Assembly: GCF_008831285.2 (NCBI RefSeq)
Contig: NC_045140.1
Coordinates: 3,451,528-3,515,527 of the forward strand
DNA length: 64,000 nt
Direction: 5' to 3'
DNA from: Nymphaea colorata
Taxonomy: Eukaryota > Streptophyta > Magnoliopsida > Nymphaeales > Nymphaeaceae
Numbering within the stretch: position 1 is the first letter of the stretch; every line of letters starts with the position of its first letter. Of this stretch, positions 37,601-50,410 are shown piece after piece. The notes beneath the pieces were generated by a model, which worked only from the letters and a program-made list of their open reading frames with translations, did not search any database and was not told the DNA's origin. A program made the position numbers and the translations under genes.

Positions 37601-38583
37601 AATCCAAAATGGTTGGCTATAAGATTGAGATTAAGAAAGTTGAAGATAAGGAAGTTGAGAAAATCGGCAACGTCCACAAATTTAGCTTGAACAAAATCGT
37701 AAATAGATGTCTTGGATATCTAAAATAGAATAACCTAAGTGATTATAATAAGCACACCACCACTCTCGGTGCTGGTTGAGTGAGAGTGCATGAGATTATC
37801 ATGGACATAGGTGAAGTTTCACTGAACCACGTTAAACATTATGTGCTTTCCTCCTCCCCTTCTCTCTATTGTGTTCTTGTGTTCATTGTGTGTGCTGGCA
37901 AACTCAAATCGTAACAGCAGACTCATTTTTTTGTAATTTTTTGTATATTTTGGTATTTTTTGTTGAGTAATCTATATTTTTATGAATAGAAATAATAACA
38001 CACACACACACTCACACGGAACAAACACCATTATAAGTTGTCCACCAGTGTGTACACGTGCACTGGTGTTGGCACCCGTACCTTCACCTATCACCTATGT
38101 GACATAGCTGCAAAACTGAAACATGATGGTGTGTTTAATTCTTGCCAAGTTCCCTATAAGCACTAGGAAATCATGATTAGGCAATGAATTGCTGGCAATT
38201 TTAACATCAATAAATATTTGATAACAAGGAAAAGAGGAGTTTAATATTTTGTAAAAAGGGGAAAAGCAAAATTTGTGAGGACAAAATCTAACCGCAGCTC
38301 CACTTGAGAACTACACATGCCTGCATCTTGTTGTACACTGATTGAAACTTGCTTGTTGTACACTGTAGGCTAAGAAAAACTCACCTGCTAGCACAAATCA
38401 AAAGCTACTTTTGACATGGATCAATTTGGAGATGGTCTTCTGCGTTCCTATCTGTTGCAATTCAATTCCTATGTTACATGGGTGCTGGTGTGGGTGTGTG
38501 AGTGCAGGTGCAGGTGCAGCACGGTTGAAAAAACGTGGGTGAGGGTGCCGTGAAGATAATAAATAAATAAATAAATAAAAATA

Positions 38584-38615
<32 letters not shown>

Positions 38616-41600
38616 GGCTACAAACAATAAAGCTAGAACTAAATTGTTTACAACTTACAACCAATAAAAATAACAAAATGATTAACAAACTATGATTTTA
38701 TCAATAATTCAATGGAAAAGAAAGTAAATTGCTTATTGCCGCACCCGAGCTGCATCCAAGCCGCACCAAACTGCACCCAACACGACTTAGGTGCGGCAAC
38801 CTTTTTGAAGAGTTCGTGTTACTTCAATTTTCCCATGCCATGTGTCACCCTCATATAGCATCTGCAGGTCTATTTATAGATCCAGAGTCTGTGACTGGAA
38901 TGTCAATTTGAATTAACGGAACATGTTGCTAATGATCTGGACATATTCACTTTAAAGTTTAGCAAAAAATTGATTTATCTTGAAGAAAGGAAATATCTTT
39001 AACTTAGGACTTAGGAGCATAAATTATGTATTACTGTGACACATAGGCATGTCTAAAGGATAGCTGCACCAGTACCAGAGTCACATGGTCAAAGTCAGGT
39101 TTAGTGCAGTCGTTTTACCTTGTGACCTTTTTCATTCTCGGCTCTATTAACTTTTGCTTCTTCCAATCCTGTTTTTTTTTTTTTTTTTGACATTTTTTTT
39201 ATTTGGTGGATTATGTTGTTTGTTTTCCCTTAAAAGCTCTTAATATGAATGTTTACATGCATGTTTTTATCAACATATCAAATATTTGTTAAGTTACATA
39301 TATGATATATGTATGTATATATACTCTTCATTAGATGCTAAAGAGGAAGCATTCTGTAGAAAAAGAGATATGTTGAGAGTAATTGGCTAGTATCAAACAT
39401 GTATTACTCAAGATCTAAAAATTTCCCTATACACAAACATTTGCGCGTGTGTAAATATGTATCATAGTCACAAGTATCTGCAATATTTTCAAAATACCAT
39501 AATAAAAGCTTCAAAACAAAGGAAATGAGAAAGGGAAAAATAAAATATTGTGGAACTTTGAAAATATCAGCACAATGTAAGTACTGCAAAAATATCACAA
39601 TTTTTTTTTTTAAATTTTCAAATAATCATTTGTTAATACAGGTTTATGTTAGCATTTTAATTATTTTGAATTTTTAACGATTTCCTTTATGAAAATTTTT
39701 ATAATGTCATTATTTTTTAAAAATATATTAATATATATATATATATATATTTAAGTTTTTGAGTTCTTGATATTGACAAAATCAGTTTTTTCGATTAATA
39801 ACTGGAAAAAGCTCACAAACAAAAACCCTCTAATGATATCTGTGACTATAGGGGTGTCCCTGCACCCAGCTTTTTGAAGTTGCTTTCACTCTTGTGTTTG
39901 CATCTGCACCCGTGCCCCCACCTGCACCCACATGATGTAGGTGTTGAATCACACATTTAAGTGAGGTATTATACCTAATTTTCTTAGCTCTTATTGTTAG
40001 CTTGTGTATTATTCTATAGTTTAAGACTTTAAGTGCAACCTCAATTCTTCACTGGTAAAGGAAAGTGCATGTTAGGTCATCTTCTCAACTAAAATTTTGT
40101 GCCATGTAATTTCTCCTGAAAGAGGAGGTATGGGAATTACTACATTTGGAATGAAGTTCACAATGCCTGTTCTAGTATAGCATGTCCACGATTCTTGTAG
40201 AACATGGATAGTGTGTTATAAAGAAGCTGTCAAAAGCTCAAGTTTAGGAGATTTCCGTGCAAAAGTTCTTCACTAGGTGCTATTTTCAACTCTCAAGTCC
40301 TGTTGTCTATCTGTTAGTGATGCTTATAAGATATCTCATGTTGGTCCTCACCATAGGTAATAACAACAGTGATTTCATATTTTTTTCTTTTCTTTTGAGA
40401 GAGATAGATTTGCACAGGGTTCTCATTTTCAGAACAGCTGCCTCCATAATTTGTTGTCCTGCAATTTAACAAAGAAGTTATGGGACCAACTGGTGTTGCG
40501 AACATATTTCGAAGTTCAAACCCCAAAAAAAGAAAAATCAAGAACCAGTCCTCCAGTTCCATTAAAGATGGTACTGCTTAGAAAGTTGTTTCAGTCTTGT
40601 TATCTGATTGTTGTCAGATCAGTCACATTGGATGCATCCTCAGTCTTCACCATAAAAAAGAAGAAAAAGGAAGGAGGAAAATGGAGGAGGAGGGGAAGGA
40701 AGAGGAAGAAGAACAGAAAAGAAGAAAAAGTAAAGGAGGAGGAGGAGGAAGGAGGAAGAAGAAAAGGAGAAAGAGGAAGCTTAAGGTTGGGAGGAAGAGG
40801 AGGAAGAGGAGGAGGAGGATGTACCTGCCCTGTGGCAGGAAGGGGTGATGCACGGCTGAACTAGGTTAAGGGTTACAGATTTATGCTTCCAGACGCAAGT
40901 TTTTTTTTTTGAAATGCGCCGCATGCACACCCCACATCCATTGTCCATGTGATTAGGTTGTCAGTTTAAGTTTGGATGCTACTGGATGTATTAGCATATT
41001 GGGTTACTTGTGCTTAGAATCATGATGTATATGTTAAGATACAATATGATACACACTCTACTGCTTTCTTACTGATGTTACTTTATGGCTAACCAGAACT
41101 TTCCATGGTTGTAGACATACTCTATTGATAGGGAGCCAAGAAAAGTTGCATTTCTAAGGATGTAAAAATGTGAAAACATTGCAATTTTGTTATGATTTGT
41201 TACTGATGTAATATGTCCATTTTTTGGGCTTTTTTTAGTTCTGCATGTTTATGTGCGTGCGAGTGTGTGTGATGTGTGCAGTTGTGTCTATGCACAGATG
41301 TGAACATGGGAAATTCAGTATGTCAAAGAATTTGAAATCTCAGTACAGTGTCCTAACCTTTGCATCCATAAAGGTAATCTATATCTCTGTGTGTGAGCAT
41401 TGCAAATCAGAACTAATCAAATTCAGCATGGGTGAACGAATTGAAATTTCAAAATGGTATCCTAACCTTTAACCTTCCTAGTCCTAGTGTTGATGGGACG
41501 TCCTCAACAGTTATCATTGGTTTTGCCTTTCTGCCTTTATTCTATGTAATGTCTCGCTTCATGTTTCTCACTTGTTCAACATGGAGTGCATATTCTATCC

Positions 41601-43787
41601 TAAACTATTTTGTGTGTGTTATGATTTTTATAACTGAGATATGTCTTTCCTCTAAATTGTGCTATTGTATAGGCTAAGAAGAAGGTGGCTCTACTTCTAC
41701 AAAAACTAAAGAAGTATGAGCTTCCCGAGCTGCCTCCTCCTCGGCATGATCCTGAATTGTTGACACCTGAGCAGCTTCAAGCATACAAAAAAATTGGCTT
41801 CAGAAACAGAAATTATGTGCCTGTTGGTGTTCGAGGAGTCTTTGGTGGTGTAGTCCAGAATATGCATCTTCACTGGAAGTTTCATGAAACTGTTCAAGTA
41901 TGCTGTGATAACTTTCCCAAGGAGAAAATTAAAGAGATGGCAACAATGCTTGCAAGATTAAGCGGAGGTATTGTGGTCAATGTACATGATGTCAAGACAA
42001 TAATCATGTTCAGAGGCAGGAACTATCGGCAACCAAAGAATTTAATACCTTTTAACACACTTACCAAGAGGAAGGTATGTGCATAAATCATTTGTATATT
42101 TTGTTGCTTTGATGTTTAAGGTATCCAATCCTAAAGAGGCAGATAAGTTAGCAAAGGACATGTATTATCTGGGAATCATGTCTCTGTTATCCTAGTACAC
42201 ATCTTCACGTCATTTTCTTGCAGTTTCTATCTTCTGCCAGTATTCTCCAGAGGGATGCATGTCTATATAGGGTGTTGTAGCTTGATTTGGCTGCATTGGA
42301 TGTCCGAAAGTCAAGTTCACTTTTGGAAGTGCATAATATCTTTTGATGGAGGCTCAAAATAAAAGACCAATTTATAATAAAAAATGGGGCTATTTTGTTT
42401 TTCAATTCAATTAGGCATCATGGCCTTTTGTGCTTATAGTAGTGCCATGTGAATAGAGAAGCTAGAAAACTAATAAATTCCATTCCATTTTCTGTCTCTC
42501 AATGGATATCATGCATAAGGATGGACATTTCATGTGTATTTGCTCACATTTGTGCCCAATAGTAGGTCTTTCCCATATGTCGTTTACCTTTCTTTGCATC
42601 AAAACTACTTTCATCATGTTTGCATTGATGCTGCTGTTTGTTGATGTTCTTAGTTTTGCCTAATGAAAAATAGTTGCAGCGGCCTGGTATCCATGTAATG
42701 TTGATACTCCCCTTTTCCATTCCTGTTTCTTAGACAGAAAAATGGTTGCAGTTATTCATGTGAGTCAGTCAATAGCTGGTGAAAATATTGCTTGACTTGC
42801 CATGCCATGACACAAATGCTTGCTCTTAGAATTGGTGGATTTTTCCTTGAGCTTCACAGTGCCATATGCAGACAGTTACTGACTGTATGACATCAAGCTG
42901 TTTTTCTGCAGGCACTTTTTAAGGCCAGATTTGAGCAAGCTCTCGATTCCCAGAAATTAAACATAAAGAAGCTGGAACAGCAACTTCGGCAAATGGGAGT
43001 AAACCCAGAGGATCCAATTGCAATGGCCAGTGTCCAGCGGGTGGCTTCGACATTTTTCCGTGCTATTGATGAGAAACAAGGTACACCATATGTCTTCCAT
43101 GGTGACAGGCACGATCCATCTCAGGCAGATGAAACTGAGGATGAATTAGTTGTACCCTCTGAAGACAGTGACCAGGAAGAGCTTGACAGATTCATTGCTG
43201 AAATTGAGGATGCAGCAGATCAAGAATGGGCAGCAGAGGAAGCAGCAGAAAAGGAAGAGGTTGGCAGAATAAGGTATTGGAACGAAGAAGATATAGGTGG
43301 TAGAAGCCGAAGAACTTTTCCAGTACGTGGTGGCGGTTCTGATGATGAGGGAGATGGTCAGAGGCGAGACTGGAGACGTGCACAAGGAAAAAGATATGGT
43401 ACTGATGTCCACAGGCGGGACAGAGGTAATGGGAATGGCGAAATTTCAGGTGGTGATGAATGGGATCCTGATGATACTAACTTGTTAGATCATGGTGACC
43501 TCAACAGTGATTTTGATTCTGAAGATGACCATGATGACCTGCCAAAAAATCCAAACAGGAGAGAGAGAAGTAACTATTCGACATCCACCAATGACAGAAC
43601 TTACAGCAGAGCTATCAGGAGCAGAACGAGACAAATAGTGCCAGATGACATGGACACTGAAGATGGGAGTGTCCGCAATGATTCGGGAGATAATTGGGAG
43701 AGTGAAGATTCTGAAAATGAATTTGGTGACTCCAGAATGGATCACATTGATTATTATAGTAGCAGCAGTGGCAGTGACGAAGAATAG
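34627..43787 (+). CDS. CRM-domain (CRS1/YhbY) RNA-binding protein, probably organellar
   Basis: The four coding exons are 34627-34694, 34801-35116, 41673-42074 and 42912-43787, with GT-AG junctions and a continuous frame, giving 553 aa. The N-terminus MCVLRSIHALRRIISISSLN is Arg/Ser-rich and poor in acidic residues, like a mitochondrial presequence. A basic helical region follows (about 82-145, KTLREIRRAKKLRKK). The single CRM domain spans about 157-250, with the GxxG-type loop GVRGVFGG (180-187). Residues from about 330 on are highly acidic and end SSSSGSDEE. CRM proteins bind RNA and promote group II intron splicing or rRNA maturation in organelles. The single-domain subfamily includes Arabidopsis CFM9 (mitochondrial) and At3g25440, and I cannot decide firmly between them. 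Intron 2 is 6556 bp. Starting at the ATG inside exon 2 instead would remove the presequence. Confidence 0.88.
35117..41672 (+). other. Large intron 2 of the CRM gene
   Basis: A 6556-bp intron bounded by AGA|GTAAGA and TGTATAG|GCT. It contains AT microsatellites (38584-38609, 39730-39750), GGTGCAG/CTGCACC-rich inverted blocks at about 38045-38110, 38462-38530 and 39880-39945, and a polypurine tract at 40653-40820. No conserved protein-coding insert was seen, so it was probably enlarged by small mobile elements. Confidence 0.75.
40653..40820 (+). repeat. Polypurine (GGA/GAA) tract
   Basis: About 168 bp that is almost entirely A and G on the plus strand, with roughly seven interrupting pyrimidines, inside the CRM intron. 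The Lys/Glu/Arg-rich and Leu/Pro-rich frames over it are composition artefacts. Confidence 0.9.
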
Positions 43788-44435
43788 GAAACCAATTAAT
43801 GTCATTTGGGTTCTGATGATCACAATGACTATTTACCAAAGCCTACAGAAAAGCGGGTTTGGGGGCTACTTACCAGTTCGTGAATGATAAAATCTGCAAT
43901 GGTGCTGACAGAAGCAAAGCCAAAAGTAGATGGCTTGAATGATGAGGACATGAGTTGATTGCTAATTTAAATATGCTGATCTTGCTTCTGGTAGATTCTG
44001 CATGGATTGGTTTGTTTGTTGTTGAAACCGCAGCAGCACAATGATGCATTGGGCCTGAAAAGTGAAATAATGGTAGATCATGAAATCAGATTGTTGTACA
44101 TCAGCTGATTGTTGGCTTTATTTCCCATATTCATCAAGGCATTAATCGTTTAATTTCTTAAATATTTGATAGCAGTAGTAGCTTATTGTTTTTGGGCGCA
44201 GCAGGTGTCGCAAGGATGCTTTACATGTGCGAGTTCCTTGTCTTACTACTCTTCTTAATAGAAAGCCATACAAGCAATTCTGCTTCCCATGTCGTCTTTG
44301 GCTGATTCGTTGTGACCTAGTTGATGGACCGAATACTTGACAATCTTCACGCTATCCTTCTAATGTGACAAAATTTGCAGGGGCACTATTTAATTCTGCT
44401 GTTCTGGAATGGTGTTTTCTTTTTCTTAGTTTAAT

Positions 44436-44441
44436 AATAAA
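44436..44441 (+). terminator. Candidate polyadenylation signal of the CRM gene
   Basis: AATAAA about 650 nt after the CRM stop codon at 43787. Plant poly(A) signals are loose, so an earlier site is possible. Confidence 0.35.
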
Positions 44442-44449
44442 GTGAGTGC

Positions 44450-46830
44450 TTCGAGTGTTCTGAGGGACACTCAGCCTGGCTGTTCATGTTTCATGAAAAT
44501 TTATGGACGGTAATGCGTTACCAAACGCCTCCTGGTTGCCTTAATCAAGTTTTATGTAAGGAGTTATTTTTGGCATTGTCCCCAAGGAGCAGGGCACCGT
44601 TTGGTGCAACCCATTCGATAGTTAACTTTCAATAATCATGTTGAAAACTCCATGAAAATGGTTGGGCCTCTGTAGCACGATTTCCAAGTTTTTGGACTTT
44701 CCTGCGATCAAATGAGTTCGCATCAGGCTCAGACCTTCATTGCAGCAGTAAATTCCTTGGAATAATTTCGTGAGTCTATGGATTCTCTGTCTGTGACATT
44801 GGTTGCACAAGGAGTCGGGATTTGAACCATGGCAGTTCGGTGTGCACCTGGGCAAGCTGATACTCCTAGGCAAGCCCGCTCTGTGCTTCCTCCTCTCAAC
44901 GTAGTTGACAAGCAGCTTTTCCATTCTTTTCATCTGAAGATGATATTATAGTCTGACGTGTACAGTGGCAGCTGTTTAAAAAAAGAAGGCGTTTTGCATG
45001 TTCTGCCATTAACATGGGTGTCTGATATTCCTCCTTTTAACAAAGGGGCATTTTGGTAATTTTAATGGATAAAAAATATTCGAGTTATACTTTTACCCTT
45101 ATAATAGCAAGGTTTTTCCATTGAACTTATAGGGATATTTTTGGTCATTTTCAATCCATAACACAGGGTTCGGAATCCTTAGTAGGGGCCCTAACATCTA
45201 ACCTGCTCTGTTAACAAAATAGGTTATGTCAAAACACATCTACTGTCGACCTCTTTCAAGTTAAAAGCCTAAACCCCTAACCAAGCCCATGCAGCATTCA
45301 TTGTCACAAGATGGCTACAAGTGAAAACATTAGCTATTTTCCTTACAACAAGATGAGTTTGCTAATCAAGGAAACCACCTGCGCTACCCCCATTATTATT
45401 ATTACTATTTGAACATGTTATTAATTGTTGTAGAATCAATATTTTTTATTGATTTACTATTCCATAGTCCCCCTTTAAATTTAAATTGGTAAAAAATGTG
45501 AATGGAGCTCAGTTACTCTTAGGAGTGCGAGCAATTTGAAAACCTTCAAGCCCATTGCTTCGTAAAACAGTGTATATGAGTTTAAAGACGTGACACCAAA
45601 TTATTTTTCTTTTCTGTGGATGCATAAAAAGGCCCTTAAGACATGAGAAAGGCTTATGACAGGGTGAATTCGAACTTCATAGAAAATGACTCCTATATTA
45701 CTTTGGTACCAACGCTCCAGACCCAAGTGCTAAGGAAAGGTCTGAATAACTCTCTCGCTCACCTAAAATTTCATAAAAATGGCCTCCTATACCTTGAATT
45801 TCGTCATGCACGGTCCAACTTGCTATTTTAAAAAAAGATGAAGCATGCTGGACTTCTTACACTCAAGACCTCCACCCTCAAACATATATTATATATACAT
45901 GTGGTGAGCGGAACAAGTTTGTTAATCACCTGATGACATGATGCAAGCTGTGATGTGTGTCGTCAGTCAGATGGTTGAGTCCTTTCACCATTGCACAGGT
46001 AATGACATAACATCGAGTCATCCACGTGCATGAGTGCATTGTGATGAGTAAAAGTAGAAATGATCGTGCATTATTTCTTTGGACATTGTGGCAGCAACTT
46101 TTTTTTTTTGTGGGTGTTGAGTTGATGCATTGTGGTTGGTGGCTTTCTTATCTAGTTTTTCAGTTTTGCATTTTTCCTTTTGAGAAAGACACAGATAATC
46201 CGTCAAGTATTTATATCTTTACAAAGTAGCTGCTTTAGGGAATTACAAATAACTGCTTAACTTTATAAAATCATTTAAAAACACATTTGTCATGATTTAA
46301 AAACATTAAAAAATATTTAAGCAGACCATTTGACTTCAGAAAAGTGTACGTTAAACAGTGACTTTTTCACGAGAGAGAGAGTGAGATGTGAAATTGTGGA
46401 CAAATTAACTTAAAAAATGTGTTTTGAAAATTTTTTAATACTAAAGGTAAAATAGCCTTTTAAGTACTTCAATATTTTATCTGTGAAGTGTGTGTTTTGA
46501 ATTATTTTTAAAGTCAGGTGGTTATTTATAATTTTCAAATGTTAAATGATCATCTATGTATAGATGAAATGTTGCGACGTAAATATTAATTTTTGTTTTC
46601 TTGGGGGTTGTTGTTAGTGATGCAGTAAGTTGCCAAGAGAAATACAAGAAGGAAATGCTCAAAAGTTGAACGCAAAATTTGTTTCATGGCCTCGATAGGA
46701 TCAAGGACTGTTGAGCTGGATCATGTCCTCATTGGTAGAATGAGTTCATGGTCAAGTTGTTGGACTTAGGACTTCATATGACGTTTGAGAAGCTTTAAAG
46801 GGTGTGTGTATGCTGCCTAATGTAGGGCCA
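44450..46830. other. Intergenic DNA with weak LINE trace
   Basis: Mostly unremarkable. At 45643-45690 one frame reads MRKAYDRVNSNFIE, resembling the KAYDRVxWxFL block of plant LINE reverse transcriptases, but no neighbouring RT motifs follow. Confidence 0.35.
44810..44870 (-). mobile_element. SINE-like tRNA-derived head
   Basis: The minus strand shows AGTATCAGCTTGCCCAGGTG (A-box-like) followed by ATGGTTCAAATCCCGAC (strong B-box, about 44816-44832). The spacing matches tRNA-derived SINEs. It does not fold as a complete tRNA. Confidence 0.45.
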
Positions 46831-46841
46831 AAATATTAAGA

Positions 46842-49800
46842 TTGAAGGCACAACTTCAGGAACTAAGAAGAGGAGAAGGAAGTCTTGATGACTATTTTAA
46901 GCATGTTAAGATGGCAGCACATCAGTTAACCATTGCTGCCACACCGACTGAGGAAGACGACCTAAGGTGTGCACGCGGAGTATTTTATCTTACCACCTGG
47001 CTGAATGTCGAAGCCCCCACCATCAGGCCCGGGTGAGCCCAGAAATTTTTTTTATATGTAAAAAATCAAACTTTTTTAGTTTGGCCCGACCTGCTGATGG
47101 TTTGGCCCGTCCCTAAAAAAAAATTCTGGCTCCGCCCCTGCCCACCATTCCTCTTGATCCCCCAGAGTGCCAGGGTGATGCACATCTTGCATAGCATCCC
47201 AATGAATATCTAGCCTTCAAATCGCCCGTTAGTATTTTGTAGAACCTGTTTCAATAATAAATGAGTTTTATGGACTGCTTTCTTTTAATTCATGAATTGC
47301 AGGTTGGAGTTCCTAATGATTAGTCATTATAGTCTCTCCTACAGCTAATCTAGAAACTAGAAATTCGGATCTTCACAGGAAAAAAATACAAGGGCAACAG
47401 AGACAAGTGTTGTTGGCTTCTGCTTTGAGTTACCTTGATGAGAGTTGGCACATGGATGCAGGTGTATCTCACTACATCACCACAACCTAATTAGCAACAG
47501 AATCCAGCAGTCACCTTACCAAGGCAAGGAGGGGATATGTACAGGGGACAATACCTATTTTGCCTATTTCTAGTACTGGTTCGTCTACTTTGCATCATGA
47601 TCCTCATACTTTTAAATTGAACCATGTCTTACATGTTCCAAAATGAGCAGAAATTTATATCCAATGCAATAGTTTGGTTATAAGCACAATATTGTTGTCT
47701 TTGGTTTCTTACATTCTTGTTGCCATGTTAAGGATCAGACAACAGGGAGAGCTCTTCTTCTAAGGTCAGTTGAAGATGGATTTTACAAAGTTACCTACTA
47801 GGCAGGCTGATCAATAAAAGGAGGCAAGCATTGGTAAGAAGGCATCAGTTTCCACATGGCATCAGAGATTTGGCCACCCAGAATTTAAAGTAGATCAGAC
47901 TATTTTAGATGAATTTGAACTTCCTATTGTTTAAGAAACTCTTTATAATTGTACTGATTTTTAAAGTAAAAGTTGTAAACTCTATTTAAGAAGTCGCTGA
48001 ATGAAGTTTAGAGCCTTTTAGAAGTTTTTTCTGATGTTTGGGCTCCTACCCCTCTTTCTAGCGTAAATGGGTTCTTTTATTATGTTCTGTTTGTTGATGC
48101 CTATTCACGCTTTGTTGGATATATTTGCTTAAGTGAAAATCTGATGTAATGACTGCCTTTAAGACATTGAGGATGCTTGTTGAGAATATTTTGAATGCAA
48201 AAATAAAGTTTTTACATACTGGCGACAATCTGTTGTTTAAAGTACTTCATTGATGAAAGCAGAATCGGACATTGCATGAGCTGCTCTCATACATCTGAGT
48301 AAAAAATGTCACAACCTCGTTGTTGATCTCCCTCATCCTCCCTCACCCTCACCACCGATGGTCACTGAGCTCCTCCCCTACACACTCACCAGATGGCGAC
48401 CTAGTCACAAGATGACACTATTAGGCCTAAGGTCTTCGCGTCCAAATACCCTCTTTCCTGTAGCATACCTTGTCTCCCAAAACACTGACCTTGAACCTGC
48501 TATTCTTAGATAAGCTCTTCAAGATCCCCATTGGTTAACTACTATGTAGCATGAGTTCTCTGCTCTTCACCTGGAAGCTTGTCCAATAGCTCTCTGATAT
48601 GCACATTATTGGCAGCAAATGGGCCTACAAATAAAGCGTTGGCTAGATTGTTTAGTCGAATGATTCAAGGCTAGGCTGGTTGCCAAGGGTTGCTCTCAAT
48701 AGAAGGGTATTGATTTGTTTTGACACTTTTAGTCCAGTGCTTAGTCTACTACTATTTTGTTAGTTCTGATCATTGCCATCTCCTTCAACTAGCATATAAG
48801 ATAGTTTGATGTCAACAACGTTTTTCTGCGTAAGGATATATCTGAAACTTGTCTACATGAGCCAACCACCAGACTCTAAAGATGTTGCCAATTTTCACTA
48901 TGTTTGAAAACTCCAGAAGGCCTGTTATGGGCTTCAGCAGGCTCTGCGAGCATGGTATTCTCCTGCATGTTCTTTTCTCATTTCCCTTGGTTCAAAATCT
49001 TGCACACTAACACCTCCCTGTTTGTGCATATTTGGGGCTTCAAAGTTTTATCTGCTGGTTTACGTTGAAGATATATTGGTTACCATTAGTTGACCATCTC
49101 AATTATAGTACCTTATTTTCTAGCTATGTATGTCAAGAGTTTTCACTCAAAGATTAAGACAACCATCACTGTTGTATTGCATATAAGCCACTATCTATGC
49201 CTCTTAGACATCCACTGCCTTATGCGCTGTTGAATGACACTCCATAGACAATCCTAATATGTTTCACAGCACTGTTGGAGCATTACAATATCTAATGCTC
49301 ATAAGAACTAGTCTTTCTTATGCTGTCAATCAGGTCAATCAATACATACACTGTCCAACTGATCTGCATAGTGGAGCTATCAAACTCTATCCTTCATTAT
49401 GTGAATGGAACAATTGACTATGGAATTTTCATTTCATCATCTTCCAAATTAACTCTCTTGGTATTTTGCAATGCCGATAGCGCTAGCAAGACAAATGATA
49501 GAAAATTTGATGGGTGCTTATGCTGCCTATTTTAGACCAAATTTGGTGCCATGGAGTTCCAGCTAGCAGTCTTCGTTGCTCAATCCAACGTAGAGCTAGA
49601 GTACCAGGCCCTTACAGATGGAGCTGATGAAATTACATGGTTTGGCTTTCTTCTTCGGGAGTGAGGCATTACTCCTTCTTCCACTCTCGCCTCAAGGTGG
49701 AACAATTTACGTACTTCTTGCATGATTGTTGAACCCATTATGCAGATCCAGATGTGGAAATCGACATGCATATCGTCTGAGAAAAGATTATCTCTCAATA

Positions 49801-50090
49801 ATTTATTGTTCACTATGCTTCATCTGAGATGCAAAAGGCCGACATTCCCACTAAACCACTTACAGTTGATCAGTTCGAGCAAATACACACCAAGTTTAAT
49901 GTGCTCCACCACCCATTTAGCTTACAAGGGGACATTAAGAGCATGCAGATATGGTCAGGAATTGAAAGTGATTACTCTGGTGGTGATTTTACGGGAAGCG
50001 AAAATAATAACAAATTAACCTTCAGGTATGTTTTCTTGTTGGGAGGTGGTGCACTTTCTTGCCGTGCAGGAAAGAAGATTTTTGTAGTGT
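46842..50090 (+). pseudogene. Ty1/copia retrotransposon polyprotein, degenerate
   Basis: Fragments appear in the copia order on one strand, broken by many stops and frameshifts. They are a gag-like stretch (46842-47020, LDDYFKHVKMAAHQL), a protease/GAG-pre-integrase region (SWHMDAGVSHYI near 47450; WHQRFGHPEF near 47856), an integrase piece (NGFFYYVLFVDAYSRFVGYI, about 48067-48126), RT traces (about 48640-49100) and RNase H (HYVNGTIDYGIFISSSSKL near 49400; DIPTKPLTVDQF near 49835). The protease-integrase-RT-RNase H order is diagnostic of Ty1/copia rather than Ty3/gypsy. A MITE interrupts the gag part. LTRs were not confidently located. It is inactive. Confidence 0.85.
47024..47140. mobile_element. 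hAT-type MITE with perfect 8-bp target duplication
   Basis: A 117-bp element with ends CAGGCCCGGGTGAGCC and GGCTCCGCCCCTG (reverse complement CAGGGGCGGAGCC). It is flanked by the direct repeat CCCACCAT at 47016-47023 and 47141-47148. Eight-bp duplications and CAG...CTG ends are characteristic of hAT transposons. It lies inside the copia gag relic, so it inserted later. No coding capacity. Confidence 0.85.
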
Positions 50091-50169
50091 AACGTACACA
50101 AGAAACAGCATGTGATATGGCTGCAACATTTTCTGTTTAGTTAATCTGCTTCACAAAAGATTTGAAGAT

Positions 50170-50410
50170 GGACATAGCCAACAAACCAAATTGGTTGGTA
50201 ATTACATTCGTTAAAAATGGTGCTAGTAATTCAAGGAGTAAGCACTTACTAGTAAAATACCATTATATCTATGACATGATTGAAGAAAATGAAATTGCAC
50301 TTAGTTATCTACCCACCAGTGATATGATTGCAGACCCTTGAAAAACATGTCAGTAGCATTATGTTTTCAATATGTTTACCACATTTGGATTTTGACAGAT
50401 AAACTTGGTT
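50170..50410 (+). pseudogene. Second copia fragment: RNase H C-terminus
   Basis: One frame reads SKHLLVKYHYIYDMIEENEI then ALSYLPTSDMIADP before a stop. This matches the end of copia RNase H (KHIxIKYHxIR...IPTxxMIAD). It lies only about 100 bp after the end of the first copia relic and repeats the same domain, so it belongs to a different element. Downstream sequence to about 50960 may be its 3' LTR. Confidence 0.7.

Noticed and set aside
40451-40864. 137-codon frame rich in Lys/Glu/Gly in the CRM intron
   Set aside because: It is a translation of the polypurine tract and lies between confident splice sites of the CRM gene.
45643-45831. LINE reverse transcriptase gene
   Set aside because: Only the KAYDRV-like block is seen; without YADD or flanking RT motifs it may be chance, so it is mentioned only as a trace.
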